A stretch of DNA of 64,000 nt from CAVRUD01 sp963724285 (GCA_963724285.1 CAVRUD010000035.1:1-64000); one strand, 5' to 3'. Numbered from the stretch's first letter, positions 46,801 to 57,340 are shown. Program-made: numbers and translations. Notes: generated by a model from the letters alone, not told the origin.

Positions 46801-48280
46801 ATGGTTCGGTATCCCGTCTTAATTCCGTGCCGTGACCGCCTGACGCCGCTCCTCGAACTGATCACCTGGCTGGAGCGGGTCGGCCAAACCGAGATCTACT
46901 TGCTCGACAACGACTCCACCTACCCTCCCCTGCTCGACTACTACCAGCGGACCAACTACCAGGTGGTCTACCTGGGTGAGAACCTCGGGCCACACGCCAT
47001 CTGGATGTCCGACATCCGCGCGAACCTCGGTATCACCGGGCGGTTCATTCTCACCGATCCGGATGTCGTCCCCATCGCCAAGTGCCCGGATGACGCCATC
47101 GATATCCTCAGCGCCGCACTTGATCGCTACCCAGATCACATCAAGGCCGGGTTTGGCATCAGAATCGATGACCTTCCCGACCATTTCCCTCGTAAATCCG
47201 AAGTCATCATTTGGGAACGCCAGCACTGGTCTACCCTGCTTGCCCCAGGGCTCTTTGACACCACCATCGATACGACCTTCGCCCTCTACCGGCCGGGGCT
47301 GCCATTCGCCTATGGCCCCGCGATCCGCACCGATTACCCTTATCTCGTCAAGCACATTCCCTGGTACAGCAATCCGGCCCGGCTCTCCGCCGAAGAGGCC
47401 TACTACCTCGACCACGCGAAACCAATCATCGCCACCTGGAAGATCACGGACTTCACCGTCGGGGGGGACCAGGACGACCAGTTAGATGACCCTGTCCCGG
47501 TGGCAGCTATGGAAGACGGTGTGGGCTTCCGCAAAGACATTCTGGTGATCGTGCCCACCCGATTCCGGCCGGAGAACAGTGTCGCCCTGGCCGACGCCTT
47601 CTTCGCCTACTCATCGGGCCGCGCGAACCTGCTCTTTGCCCTCGATGACGACGATCCTATCCCATACCCACGTATTGATGGCGTCCTCTATGAGGTCAAC
47701 CCTCACCTCCGCCTTGCCGGTACCCTCAACCTGCTGGCCGCCAGGTACCGCGATGACTACGAGTACCTCGCTTTCCTGGACGATGACCATCGCATCAGTA
47801 CGCTCGACTGGGACCACCTCCTGGCCGACGCCATCGAGCATGTCCCCGCCGGCATCGCCTTCGCTACCCGCCCAGGGCAAGGGGATGCGCCGCCCTCCGC
47901 CGTCCTCATGCGCTCGGAGGATTGCGCGGACGCTTGGATACGTTGTCCCGCCTGAACTGATCCAGCACTACCGGAATGACGTATGGCGAGCCCTCGGACA
48001 TGCGCTCGGTTCGCTCCGCACGGTCGAGGTTGAGGGCGATACCACCACACACTCCGTAGAGGCGACCACGTCTGAGGGCCATACTCGGGATCAGGCAGCA
48101 TATGAGCGATACGCGCGGGTCCGGCTGAACCAGGATGTCGGTCGGGTTCGGAGCGCGCTCGCCTCCAACATGCTCCGTCCTTCAATCCCAGGCTGGCTGC
48201 TCCCCGGCACCGCCGAATCACTTCACCAGGACCGTCCGCTCGCCAAACCCTCACCCCCACGGCAAACGACGTCCTGGTGA
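46801..48280 (+). pseudogene. Two-domain glycosyltransferase-like protein, single frame break
   Basis: ATG 46801 follows GGAGAAGGGG. The first GT-A-like domain reads YPVLIPCRDRLTPLLELITW, EIYLLDNDSTYPPLLDYYQR, VVYLGENLGPHAIW and GRFILTDPDVVP (DxD-like). A second domain begins DILVIVPTRFRPENSVALAD, with LLFALDDDDPIPYPRIDGVL and YEYLAFLDDDHRISTLDWDH (DDD metal site). The frame changes near 47925 at VLMRS and ends near 48280. GT-A folds transfer sugars from nucleotide donors. The codon use is AT-richer than that of the neighbours, suggesting acquisition. It could be continuous with the next domain. Confidence 0.72.
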
Positions 48281-48929
48281 TCGTGCCGACGCGGTCCCGG
48301 CCAGAGAAGAGCATTCGAGTTTGTCGAAGCGTTCCAGCCAAATTCGACACCGGTCCGACCTGGTCTTCGGCTTGGACGACGATGACCACGAGTCGTATCC
48401 ACGTATCCCCGGCGTGCTCTACGACGTCAATCCTCGGCTTGGCTTTGTGGGGACTCTGAACCTGCTGGCAAACAAGTACAAGGACCGGTACGCCTACCTA
48501 GCATTCTGGGGAGACGATAATCGCCCTCGGACGCCGGGTTGGGACCGGCAACTCGTGGAGGCGATCGCCGATCTTCCCCACGGCATCGCCTATGGCAACG
48601 ATCTCAACCAGGGTGGAGTTCTCCCGACCGCAGTGCTCATGAACTCCAGCATCGTGCGCATCCTTGGCTACGCCGTTCCACCGACCTTTACCCACCTGTA
48701 CGCCGATAACTTTTGGCTCGAACTCGGCAGGGGGCTGAACAGCATCCGTTACCTTGACCAGGTCGTCGTCGAGCACCTGCATTACACCGTTGGCAAAGCC
48801 GAACCCGACACCGTCTACTTGGAAGCAAACTCCAACGACAACCTCTACGGCGATGCCGTTTCGTTCGACGCCTACAAGCGGGACCATCTGCCGAAGGATC
48901 TCGCCCTCCTCAGTTCGCCCGCATCCTGA
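48269..48929 (+). pseudogene. Glycosyltransferase-like domain, paralog of the preceding one
   Basis: The reading starts NDVLVIVPTRSRPEKSI, is broken at least twice between 48300 and 48360, then continues DLVFGLDDDDHESYPRIPGV, YAYLAFWGDDNRPRTPGWDR, ILGYAVPPTFTHLYADNFWL to 48929. It parallels the second domain of the 46801 protein (VPTRxRPE, FxLDDDD, AFxxDDxR). It may be a separate gene or the third domain of one long protein whose frame is broken. Confidence 0.65.
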
Positions 48930-48974
48930 CCGCCGCTTGACCCGTTACTACGCATTTTTCAAGCAACCAAAGTA

Positions 48975-49002
48975 TTGACACGAACATATGTTCTGGTATG
49001 AT
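48975..49002 (+). promoter_or_regulatory. Consensus sigma70 promoter overlapping a LexA-type box
   Basis: TTGACA (48975-48980), a 16-base spacer and TATGAT (48997-49002) match the consensus closely. The spacer begins CGAACATATGTTCTG (48981-48995), close to the Gram-positive type LexA box CGAACxxxxGTTCG, so an SOS repressor could block it. It reads into the antisense side of the 49294-50171 gene; no sense gene follows for at least 290 bases. Confidence 0.6.
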
Positions 49003-49293
49003 GCGGGGTAAGCGGCACACCCGGCGCGGGTGCGGGCCTGGGCAGCGCCTAACCTCGCCCGGCTCGGGTTTCCAGCCGTCATCCAGGCCCCAGGCCACCT
49101 GCTCCCCGGGAGTTCCCCGGGTCCGAGCCCGCCCAGGACACTCCCCGCTCCCCGATCCGTCCCCAACGGACAGGATGGGGTCGCAGCGAAAACGCGTCGA
49201 GAACCGCACCCCTCTAGGCCATCGACTGTCCGAACCCGAGAACGGCGCAACAGCCTCTCTCCCGCGCACGGGATTGGGGTCGGGGGTGAGGTC
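49003..49293 (+). other. Transcribed region downstream of the orphan promoter
   Basis: No convincing gene. The ORF beginning at 48998 overlaps the -10 box and has random-looking composition. An RNA initiated at about 49010 would run antisense to the convergent gene ending at 49294. Confidence 0.35.
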
Positions 49294-50171
49294 CTACTTT
49301 ATCCCTGCCATAACCTGATTCGACCGCCGTGCCATCTCCAGGCAGTAGTCACGGATGATGCCAATGTCCAGATTCTCGAAATCTTCCGGCCCGTATCGGC
49401 CGTCCGCGAACCAAAACTTCGAGAACTTATTGTCGGTGTGCCAGCAATGAACGTGCGGGTAGCGCGCGGTCGACGCGTCAGAGGTGCTGCCAACATCGAG
49501 TTCGTCGGTGCGCGTTGCGTCCAGAGCGCAGTGGTTCACCGCGAGCTCGCCGGCATACATCGTCGCCACTCCGCGGAACCAGCCCGGCCACGACCCTTCG
49601 TTCTCGGCGAAGTGATGCGTCACGATATGCTTCGTCAGCATCTCCGAGTACGCGCACGCCCGCCGGATCACGTCGGTCTTCCCGTACCACGTCGAGTGAG
49701 ATATTCTCGATCCCGCGGTAAATCAATCCATAGTCTGCCGCGATCGCCCTGATCCGTTGCCGGGTGTCGTCATCGTTGACGTACCTGCCAGTCCCGTAAG
49801 TGAAACTCCTCCGGGTAGAAGCCATTCCACGCCGGGGTAATGAAGCAATCGACGTCGCAGCGCAGCAGGTGAGTGTAGCGGTTCAGCCGCTCGGCCCCCT
49901 CCCCGTTCAGGCAGGCGATCGAGTTGATGAAGCGGTATCCCCGCCAGACCGGATCATCCACCGCCGGGCGCTGCTCGATCTTGACCAAATCGTCCGGCAA
50001 TTGACTCAGCACCTCGCCCGGTCCCATCACCACCAGGTCGGTGTCTGGCGACTCGATGTAGAGCCACGACTCGCGCAGCGCCAGCAACTGCTGGATCAGC
50101 GTTCTGTTTTCCTCGACGAAACAGACGATCGCCCGGTAATGCCCCCGATCCCGCACGGACGAAACCTCCAA
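49294..50171 (-). pseudogene. DUF7164-like glycosyltransferase-type protein, frame broken
   Basis: The pieces give RGHYRAIVCFVEENRTLIQQ, LLALRESWLYIESPDTDLVV, MGPGEVLSQLPDDLVKIEQR, LLRCDVDCFITPAWNGFYPE, YVNDDDTRQRIRAIAADYGL, TKHIVTHHFAENEGSWPGWF and YPHVHCWHTDNKFSKFWFAD, ending at 49294. The DVDCF motif looks like a metal-binding DxD. Frame changes are needed near 49800 and 49680. It is a full-length paralog of the N-terminal part of the 50200-51739 gene. I call the family DUF7164 from memory; the link to sugar transfer is inferred from fold-like motifs and neighbours. Confidence 0.65.
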
Positions 50172-50199
50172 TTGCTCATGTACCGCGTCTCCGGATGCC

Positions 50200-51739
50200 T
50201 CAGAGGTCCGCCAGCCGCCAGACCCCCAGCGACTTGTGGCTAAACCGGTCTTCGGGGTTTGCCTGCGCCTCCGGCAGGTAGCGCACCGGCGGCGGGAAGT
50301 TGTACGGGGCGATGGTCAGGTTGAGTGGCCACCAGCCGCCAAGTCCGGGGTCGGTGTTCTCGGCCTCCGGAGGAAACGTGGTGGCGATCAAGTACGTCGA
50401 GCCGCTCCGCTTGAAGTTCTCGATGGCCGTGAGGCCCATCTCATACGGGAGATGCACCAGGGCGTCGCGGCACAGGATGGCATCGCCCCGGGGCAGCACG
50501 TCTCGGACCATATCGGCAACCCGAAAGAAGTGGTTGGTCCGGGCGTGGCGTGCGAGGTTCTGAACGATCAGCCCTTCGACGATGTCGAACCCGAGATACA
50601 GGTCCAGGTCTTCCGTGATCAGGCTGATCCAGTTCGCGTCGCCGCAGGCGGCATCGACGAGGACCCGGATGTCCAGATCACGGAACAGCGCCGCGAGCCC
50701 CTCCCGGAGAAGCTCCGTTTGCCCGAGCGTCGAGCCGGGCCCCGAAACCGATTCTGCCTGCCAAAGATTGCCGTCGTGGATCTGGGTGAACATCGACCTG
50801 GTCGCGGCCCCTCCGAACAGGACAGGGCCCGCGTCCTTCATGGTCTCCACCGACCGGAACGACATCTCCAGGGCGTAGTCTTTGATCGTGCCGATGTCGA
50901 GGTCCTGGTGGTCCTCCCGGGCATACCGCCCCGCCATGAACCGGTGCTTGGAGAACATCTCGTCGGTGTGCCAGCAGTGAATGTGGGCATAGCGCGCCGT
51001 CGACTCGCTCGAGGTACTGGCGGCATCGAGCATCTCAGAGCGTTGCACATCCGGAGCGCAGTGGTTCACCGCGATCTCGCCCGCGTACTTCGCCGCGACC
51101 CCGCGGTACCACCCCGGCCAGGCGCCTGCGTCGTCGGCGAAGTGGTGGGTGAGGATGTGCTTGGTCAGCAGCTCCGAGAACGCGGCTGCCCGCCGGACCA
51201 CCGCCGTCTGCCCGTACCACGTCGAGCCGACGTTCGTCGATCCCCCGGTACTCCAAGCCGTAGCCGGCGGCGATCGCCCGGATCCGCTGCCGGGTATCGT
51301 CGTCGTTGGCGTAGCCGCCTCTGCCGACCGTGAATGCCTCCGGGTAAAAGGCATGCCAGGCCGGCGTGATGAAGCAATCGACGTCGGAGCGCAGCAGGTG
51401 GCTGTAGCCTTCTAGCCGCTCCGCCCCCGCCCCGTTCAGGCAGGCGAATGAATTGACGTACCGGTATTCCCGCCACACCGGATCGTCGGCCGCCGGCCGC
51501 TGCTCGATCTTGACCAGGTCGTCCGGCAGGTAGCTCAACACCTCGCCCGGGCCCATCACCACCAGATCGGTGTCCGGTCTCTCGACGTGCAGCCACGACT
51601 CGCGCAGCGCCAGCAACTGCTGGATCAAGATGCTTGTTGTCGTCGACGAAGCAGACGATCGCCCGGTGATGCCCCGGTCCCGCACTGCCGAGACCGCCAG
51701 CCGCTCCCTCGCCGCCGGGACCGGTGCAGCGGCGTTCAT
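50200..51739 (-). pseudogene. DUF7164-like domain fused to a class I methyltransferase, frame broken
   Basis: ATG 51739 overlaps the stop of the upstream GT2 gene (TGATG). The first 280 residues parallel the 49294 protein (LVVMGPGEVLSYLPDDLVKI, LLRSDVDCFITPAWHAFYPE, YANDDDTRQRIRAIAAGYGL, HCWHTDEMFSKHRFMAGRYA). The rest is a methyltransferase with motif I VLVDAACGDANWISLI, YLGFDIVEGLIVQNL and the metal-free motif DAILCRDALVHLPYEMGLTA. Frames change near 51630 and 51230. The fusion couples a sugar-transfer-like domain to methylation, which fits glycan capping. Confidence 0.7.
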
Positions 51740-52673
51740 CACGCCGCCCGCCTGCTCGCGTGCCGAGGACCTGCGGGATCGGCCGGGTTGCCCGAGTTGC
51801 CCTGCGCCGCGTCGGTGAAGACATCGACCGGCGTGAACCCCGGCGTGATCACCGCCGTCCCGGCAGAACGCACCTCCGCCACGATCCGCTCGACCGTCTC
51901 CGCCGACAGCGACTCCTCGAAGTGGCTGCGTCACCGGCGCCAGATCCAGCCCCAGCTCGGTGAACCCGATGACGTAGTTGCGCAGCTTGTCCTCGATGAA
52001 GAGCGGGTACGGCACCCCCGCCGGCCGGCCGAAGCGGTGGACCCAGCGCAGCCAGGGCAGGCACAGCGTCCGCCCGCCGCGCTGCCGCACCTTCTCGTGG
52101 ATATACCCCTCTTCCCCGCCGAAGCCGCGAAACTGCGGGGTTGAACCCCGGCCAGGCGTCCGCCGGCAGGAAACGCCCCATCCCCTGCATCGGGATGTCG
52201 AACGGCTCCCCCTCCGGGTCCTGCCCGCGCGGGTCCGTCGCCCACGTGCCCCACATCTGCCCCCGCCACTCCGGCGCGAAGTGGGTGGAGATGCTCGTCA
52301 GGTCGTCGTAGACCAGCGGCCCCTGCAGCAGATCGATCGATGTCCGGGATGGTCCCGGTAGTAGGCCTTGCAGCCGCGCGATCGCCCCGGGCACGAAGAG
52401 GACGTGGGAGTCGCAGCACAGCACCGCGTCGCCCCGGCGCCTCCTGGAAGACCACGTTCTTCGCGGCGCCGCCGTCCCGACCGCGTCCTTCGCCAGGATG
52501 TAGCGCCCCTTCGCCCAGCCCTCGACGAAGTCTCGCGTGTGGTCGTCGCCAAAGTTGTCGACCACCACCAGCTCGGTGTCGGTCAGGTCCTGGTACAGCC
52601 GCAGCGCCTGGATCGTGAAATAGACGCCGTCGAAGTCCTTGTAGGTCGCCATCCCGATCGTCAGCGCCACCAT
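51739..52673 (-). pseudogene. GT2-family glycosyltransferase, frame broken
   Basis: ATG 52673 follows GGGAG. It begins VALTIGMATYKDFDGVYFTI, QALRLYQDLTDTELVVVDNF and has GDAVLCCDSHVLFVPGAIAR (DxH/DxD metal site), DLLQGPLVYDDLTSISTHFA and GFGGEEGYIHEKVRQRGGRT. Frames change near 52445, 52380, 52140 and 51930. It ends LSAETVERIVAEVRSAGTAV then a Gly/Pro-rich tail at 51739. GT2 enzymes transfer sugars with inversion in the cytoplasm. It is likely the first gene of an operon with the two DUF7164-like genes. Confidence 0.75.
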
Positions 52674-53089
52674 CGCGTCACTCCCTGGCAACCTGTCTCG
52701 AAAAGCGTCGGATGCGTCGGATCGCCGCACCCCGATGTCCTGGAACGTTCCGGCCGGCGTTCTCCGGTGCCGGCCGAGCGGCAACGGTTCTTACCAGCCG
52801 GGCGCTCAGCGGGCCCTGGCCCGGCGGTCCGTGGCGCCCGCTGAGCGCCCGGACCGCGTTTACCGCGGCAACTATGGTCTGACGTCCGCCCAGCGTCAAA
52901 CGATCGCTCTCCGATGCCGCCAGAACGGCGGTTTTCGGTCGTCGCGGTGGTCCAAGATGGCCCCCCGGCGGCTATGCCCGCTGCCGCCCTCGGGCGGCGG
53001 CGGGGCCGGGTTCGGCTTCGAGATCCGATTGGTCCCCGAAAGCGGCTCGATAGCGTCTTGACTCACCGGTACTGAACGGGTAGGCTTGT
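52674..53089. other. Region between divergent genes with a 15-bp stem
   Basis: No gene is supported. GGGCGCTCAGCGGGC (52800-52814) pairs exactly with 52836-52850 around 21 bases. The promoters of the glycosyltransferase operon (minus) and the exported protein (plus) should lie here. Confidence 0.45.
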
Positions 53090-53304
53090 CGCGCTCTGGT
53101 ACATGTGTTACGGGTCGAATGTCGCTCCCACAAACAGTCCTTTCCGCCGTGCCAACGTTGGCCGGTACGACTGGGAACGGGAACGGTTGCGTTCCAGCCG
53201 TGCTGCGAACGTCCTGATACACAGGTGCCGATGGTGCAACACGTGTCCCGCGCGAAGGATGTCACCGAGGGCATCCGGACCGTGGGATAGGGAGGGGCAA
53301 TCGT
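53090..53304 (+). promoter_or_regulatory. Shared leader of the Cys/Thr/Ig paralogs, copy 2
   Basis: CTGGTACATG, GGGTCGAATGTCGCTCCCAC, GGTACGACTGGGA and GGATAGGGAGGGG occur in the same order as in 44645-44976. Copy 2 is shorter by roughly 100 bases. Confidence 0.55.
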
Positions 53305-55031
53305 TTGGACGGACGCGACTTCGATAACCTGGCGCGTAAACTCGCGCGCCTCCGCTCCCGCCGCGACGTGCTCAAGGCGGGCATCGGCGCGGCGCTCGCC
53401 GGCGGCGTGCTCGCCGGCCGAGGCTTCACACCGGCCCAGGTGGCCGCGCAGACCGTCGCCAATCCAGATCCGACTTGCGTCGGCGGCGACGCCTGCACGG
53501 GCTCAACCCCCTGCCCGAGACCTGACGGCTGCTCGTGCGCCACGCTGGTCAATGGCGGTGGCGTTTGCCGGACCACGGTGAGCGATTGTGCCGCGCCGGT
53601 TGGCTGCAACACCAACGCTGATTGCACCGGGCCGGACAAGTACTGCATCGACGCTGATAACTGCCCCGAGTGTGTGACGTTCCGGACGGCTTCACGGGCA
53701 TCTGCACCACGCGCTGCCCATCGGCTCCGGCGATCACCACCACGACGAGCACCACGACCTCGACCACCTCGACGACGACCAGTACAACGAGTACCTCGAC
53801 GACCACGCCGACGCCGACGTCAACTACGACCAGCACCACGACCACGACCTCGACCACGCCGACGCCGACGTCAACCACAACCACGAGCACCACGACCTCG
53901 ACCACCAGCACCACGACATCGACCACCACGCCCGGGCCGACGACCACGACCACAACCACCGCGCCGCCCCCGGGCATCACCGTGGACCCGGTCCGCGGCA
54001 CGGTCGGGTCGAGCGTCGACTACACGATCGTCGGCTTCCCGCCGAACGCGGATGTCACGCTCCTCTTCATCGGGAACAGCGGGGTCAACGTCAGCCTCGG
54101 CACGGCCAGGACAGACGCGACCGGCCGGGCCACCGGTTCCTTCACCGTCCCGACCGTTCCCGGCGGCCCGAAGGAGGTCCGGGCCTTCTCCCGGCAGCGA
54201 GGTCCGAAACCACCCCGTTCGAGGTCGCGCCGCGCGTCCGCGTCACCCCGGAGAGCGTCCAGCGCGGTCAAACGGTCGCCGCTCGGCGTCACCGGCTTCG
54301 GCCCGGCCGAGTTCGTCCGCATCCGCTGGCTCGTCAACGGCTCCTACGTCCAGGTCGGCCAACTGACCACGGGCGTCAACGGCAGCGGCACGGTCAACGT
54401 GCCCGTGCCGACGAACGCGCCCGCCGGCGCCAACTCCGTCCGCGCCGACGGCACCGCCTTCGCCGCCCAGACCAACGCGGTCACCGTCGCGATCCCGCAG
54501 CCGCCGGCCGTCACCATCCAGCCGACCCGGGGCACGGTCAACACCGACGTCGATTACACGATCTCCAACTTCCCGGCGAACTCCACCGTCACCATCACCT
54601 GGCGGCGGACGAGCGGCAGCATCATCACCATCGACACGGTCCAGACCAACGCCTCCGGCGCGGCGACCGGCTCGTTCCCGGTCCCGGCCACCCCGGGCGG
54701 CGCCGGCCAGGTGATCACCTTCACCTCCGGCAGCGTCTCCAAGACGGCCACCTACGAGGTCGCGCCGCGGATCAAGGTCGCGACCGGCTCGGTCGGCGAC
54801 TCGGTTGACGTCTCCCTCCGCGGCTTCGGCCGGCAGGAGCAGGGCATCCGGATCCGCTGGCTGATCAACGGCTCCTGGGTCCAGGTGGGGACGGCGAACG
54901 CCAGCAACACCGGCAGCGCCAATGTGCCCGTCACCATCCCGGCCGGGGCGGTGGTCGGGGCCAACTCGGTCCGCGGCGACGGCCCGGCCTTCCGCGCCCA
55001 GACCAACGCCGCCCAGGTGGTCGCCTCCTAG
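53305..55031 (+). pseudogene. Exported Cys-rich / Thr-linker / Ig-repeat protein, paralog, frame broken
   Basis: TTG 53305 follows GGGAGGGG. The N-terminus DGRDFDNLARKLARLRSRRD matches the 44977 protein almost exactly. The Cys-rich domain (CVGGDACTGSTPCPRPDGCS) differs more. After a frame change near 53665 a Thr/Ser/Pro linker of about 90 residues follows, then Ig-like repeats (ITVDPVRGTVGSSVDYTIVG; FGPAEFVRIRWLVNGSYVQV; VTIQPTRGTVNTDVDYTISN; VDVSLRGFGRQEQGIRIRWL). Two compensating frame changes lie between 54190 and 54290. The last about 70 bases are identical to the 44977 gene, pointing to gene conversion or a recent duplication. Confidence 0.78.
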
Positions 55032-55063
55032 AGCGGCAACCACCAGCAAGGCACAGCAACCAA

Positions 55064-55106
55064 CCGGAGGCCGGGCGCGGGAAACCGCCCCGGCCTCCGG
55101 CGTTTT
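55064..55106 (+). terminator. Rho-independent terminator after the 53305 gene
   Basis: CCGGAGGCCGGG (55064-55075) pairs exactly with CCCGGCCTCCGG (55089-55100), followed by CGTTTT. Confidence 0.85.
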
Positions 55107-55403
55107 CCCGCGCGTCTCGCCGATCTCCCCGGGCCTACCCCTGGGCGTTGCTTCAGAGCGATTCGTTACAGCGGCTCCCCGCCCACCCGGGACTTCGAGT
55201 CCTGATTCTTACCCACATCCGCGGCATCCGGCACGCTGGGCAGCACCATCGGCGGCCGATGACCGGCCCACGCGTGTATCGCCGGCCCCAGGCCACGGAT
55301 GCCCCGGATTCGTCGGAGAACAGCGTCGCCTGCCGTCCTTCGGCCACGCGGGCGCGGCGCGGGCGGTAGGGGGCCAAACGCCGATTGGGCCACTCTGGCC
55401 GTT

Positions 55404-55571
55404 CAGGCGGCGTAGCAGCGCCTCGGTCAAGCACTCGATCTCGGCGCGTGGCACGTTTACGACGTCGCCGCCGCGGGCCGATGTGCGAGAAGCCGCGTGC
55501 CCCCACAGTTGGCGCCGGATGACGGCGAGCGCGTCTGCGAATGAGGGGCAGGGCTTGCGGTACCAGGCGGC
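55404..55571 (-). pseudogene. Transposase C-terminal remnant
   Basis: The frame encodes AAWYRKPCPSFADALAVIRR, QLW, then TSARGGDVVNVPRAEIECLT and EALL. The pattern (W)YxKxxPxFADALAxVRRxLW...VPRxxLExLTxAL is the usual end of several DDE transposases, but the IS family cannot be named. Only about 56 residues remain. Confidence 0.4.
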
Positions 55572-55892
55572 CCGGCGGACGCGGGTTACAAGCGAGGGCG
55601 CTTGAACGACAAGTGACGCAGCATGCGCAGCATTACTCGCTGGTTGGCAGCCGAACAGGTGCTCGTTCGGGCGCAATGCGTCGAGTTGCCCAACATTGCC
55701 GCAAGAAGCGTTGCCCGTCATGTCGGTTCAAGCGTTCGCTATGTGATTTTCAGCCGTTACCTCGCTGGCAAACCCGAAAAACCGCTCCGCCAGCGAGCGT
55801 TGACCGCGACCAGTCAAGCGACCGGGTCGCGTCGAGAAGACAGAACTGCCGACCCGCATGGCGCTGATCGGCATTGCGTTCGGTTCGGTTTG

Positions 55893-56831
55893 CTAGGCGG
55901 GCACGAGCTCGCGTGCCTCGGCCGCCAGTCGCTGGAGGTAGGCTGCCACCGCGCCCGGGCCAGATCTCGGAGCGACCTGCTCGACGTCCGGGTTGTAGTT
56001 GGTGTTGGTGTTCACGTCGTAGACCACCGTCCGGCCATCGACCGATTCGATGAACTCGAAGCCGGCGATCTCCAGGTTGTATTCCCGGGCGAATGCCACG
56101 ACCTGGTCGACGATCGGACCGTGGAATCCCTCGCGAAGCCCAAACAAGCTCTCCGCCTGTTTCGGATTGCCGGACTCGTCCAGTTCGCAGGCATCGGCCG
56201 GGCACAACTGGAAGCCGCCTCGCTGCGTATCGGCCGTGATCGAGTAGACGTATTCGAATCCCACGGTCTCGACCCGAGTGATAAACGGCTCCTTCGGCTC
56301 GACGTATTCCTGCAGGAGCGTGATGCCGTCGACCGGCTCCTCGAACTCCCGCGACTCGGCGTATTCCCGGAACAGGTCGAGATCGTCGAATCGGCGCACG
56401 CCAAGCCCTTTGCCGCCCTGGTTGTGCTTGGTGATGAACGGCGTCGACATGCTCCGGGCCGCCTCGAGCAGGTTCTCATGGCCGATGACGGCGATGGTGC
56501 GAGGGGTGTCGATCCCGAACGCTCGCAGACGGCTGAGCTGCCGAACCTTGCTGACTTCCATCTCGACCACCGACCGCCCGTTGACGACACGGCGACCGTA
56601 GGATTCCAGCCAATCGAGCAACGCGCGGGTGTAATCCTTGGAGTAGGTGTGTCCCCGCGTGTGCGATGAGGCGGAAAGGCGGTTGTAGTAGACGCCCTCC
56701 GGCGGCGGGACATCGAGGTCGATCGTTCCCTCAATCACCAGCCATTCGCGGGCATCGGCCCCGATCGCGTCGAAGGCCCTGGCGAAGGGCGGATACCAGT
56801 CCGGGTTTTCGTGGAGGACGTAAATTGTCAT
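55893..56831 (-). CDS. ATP-grasp ligase (RimK-like)
   Basis: The protein has 312 residues. ATP-grasp features include STPFITKHNQGGKGLGVRRF (phosphate-binding glycine loop), DGITLLQEYVEPKEPFITRV and the metal/ATP site VVYDVNTNTNYNPDVE near the end. The N-terminal half (YVLHENPDWYPPFARAFDAI, VYYNRLSASSHTRGHTYSKD) supplies the substrate domain. RimK-like enzymes add amino acids such as glutamate to peptide or small-molecule carboxylates. The frame is intact and AT content slightly raised. Confidence 0.85.
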   Translation of the reverse strand: MTIYVLHENPDWYPPFARAFDAIGADAREWLVIEGTIDLDVPPPEGVYYNRLSASSHTRGHTYSKDYTRALLDWLESYGRRVVNGRSVVEMEVSKVRQLSRLRAFGIDTPRTIAVIGHENLLEAARSMSTPFITKHNQGGKGLGVRRFDDLDLFREYAESREFEEPVDGITLLQEYVEPKEPFITRVETVGFEYVYSITADTQRGGFQLCPADACELDESGNPKQAESLFGLREGFHGPIVDQVVAFAREYNLEIAGFEFIESVDGRTVVYDVNTNTNYNPDVEQVAPRSGPGAVAAYLQRLAAEARELVPA

Positions 56832-57340
56832 GTTCTTGATCCTGTTATAGAGAATCTCAGGTGCTCAATGTTACCGCACAAGTGAGTCGACACGATGGAC
56901 CCCGAGTTGGCGGCGGACGCCAGGTTGATGGAGGTTGCGGAATTGATAGGGTGTTTGCGGGAGCGGTGCTGGGACGGGAGATGGCGTCTCCCCTGCCGCC
57001 CGGGGCTCACGGCCCGGGCGACCAGGGGGGCGGCGCTCCAAGAAACCCGCGATCCATTCCGCATCCTCCATAAACCTGGCGCTCAACCGACGACATCCCT
57101 CCGGGACTGGGCCGAACGGCGCGGCGCCCGACGGTTGTGATCGGCGCACGTAGTGCGCCTATCAAACCTGATCGCTCGGCCGCAAGACCCCGGGGTTGAG
57201 CCCCCTACCCAGCGGGCTGAGCCCGACGAAGCCCTCCAGGGCTGAGAACGGCGTCGCCTACCCTGACGGTTGTGACAGGCGCTCTTAGGAAGAGCCCTAC
57301 CGTGGCCGACCCATTCATGCTGTCATAGGGAAAAGGAGGA
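56832..57340. other. Intergenic region with repeat fragments
   Basis: No supported gene. CCTGCCGCCCGGGGCTCACG at about 56992 matches a stretch at about 44779. A fragment of a CCCGGGG-type repeat lies at 57188-57250. A promoter for the next gene is expected near 57250-57330. Confidence 0.4.

Noticed and set aside
48998..49318. ORF beginning at the -10 box of the LexA-type promoter
   Set aside because: It starts inside the promoter, so its mRNA could not include the start, and its composition is random.
50236..51333. Plus-strand ORF over the DUF7164/methyltransferase gene
   Set aside because: The minus-strand frame carries clear motifs; this one does not.
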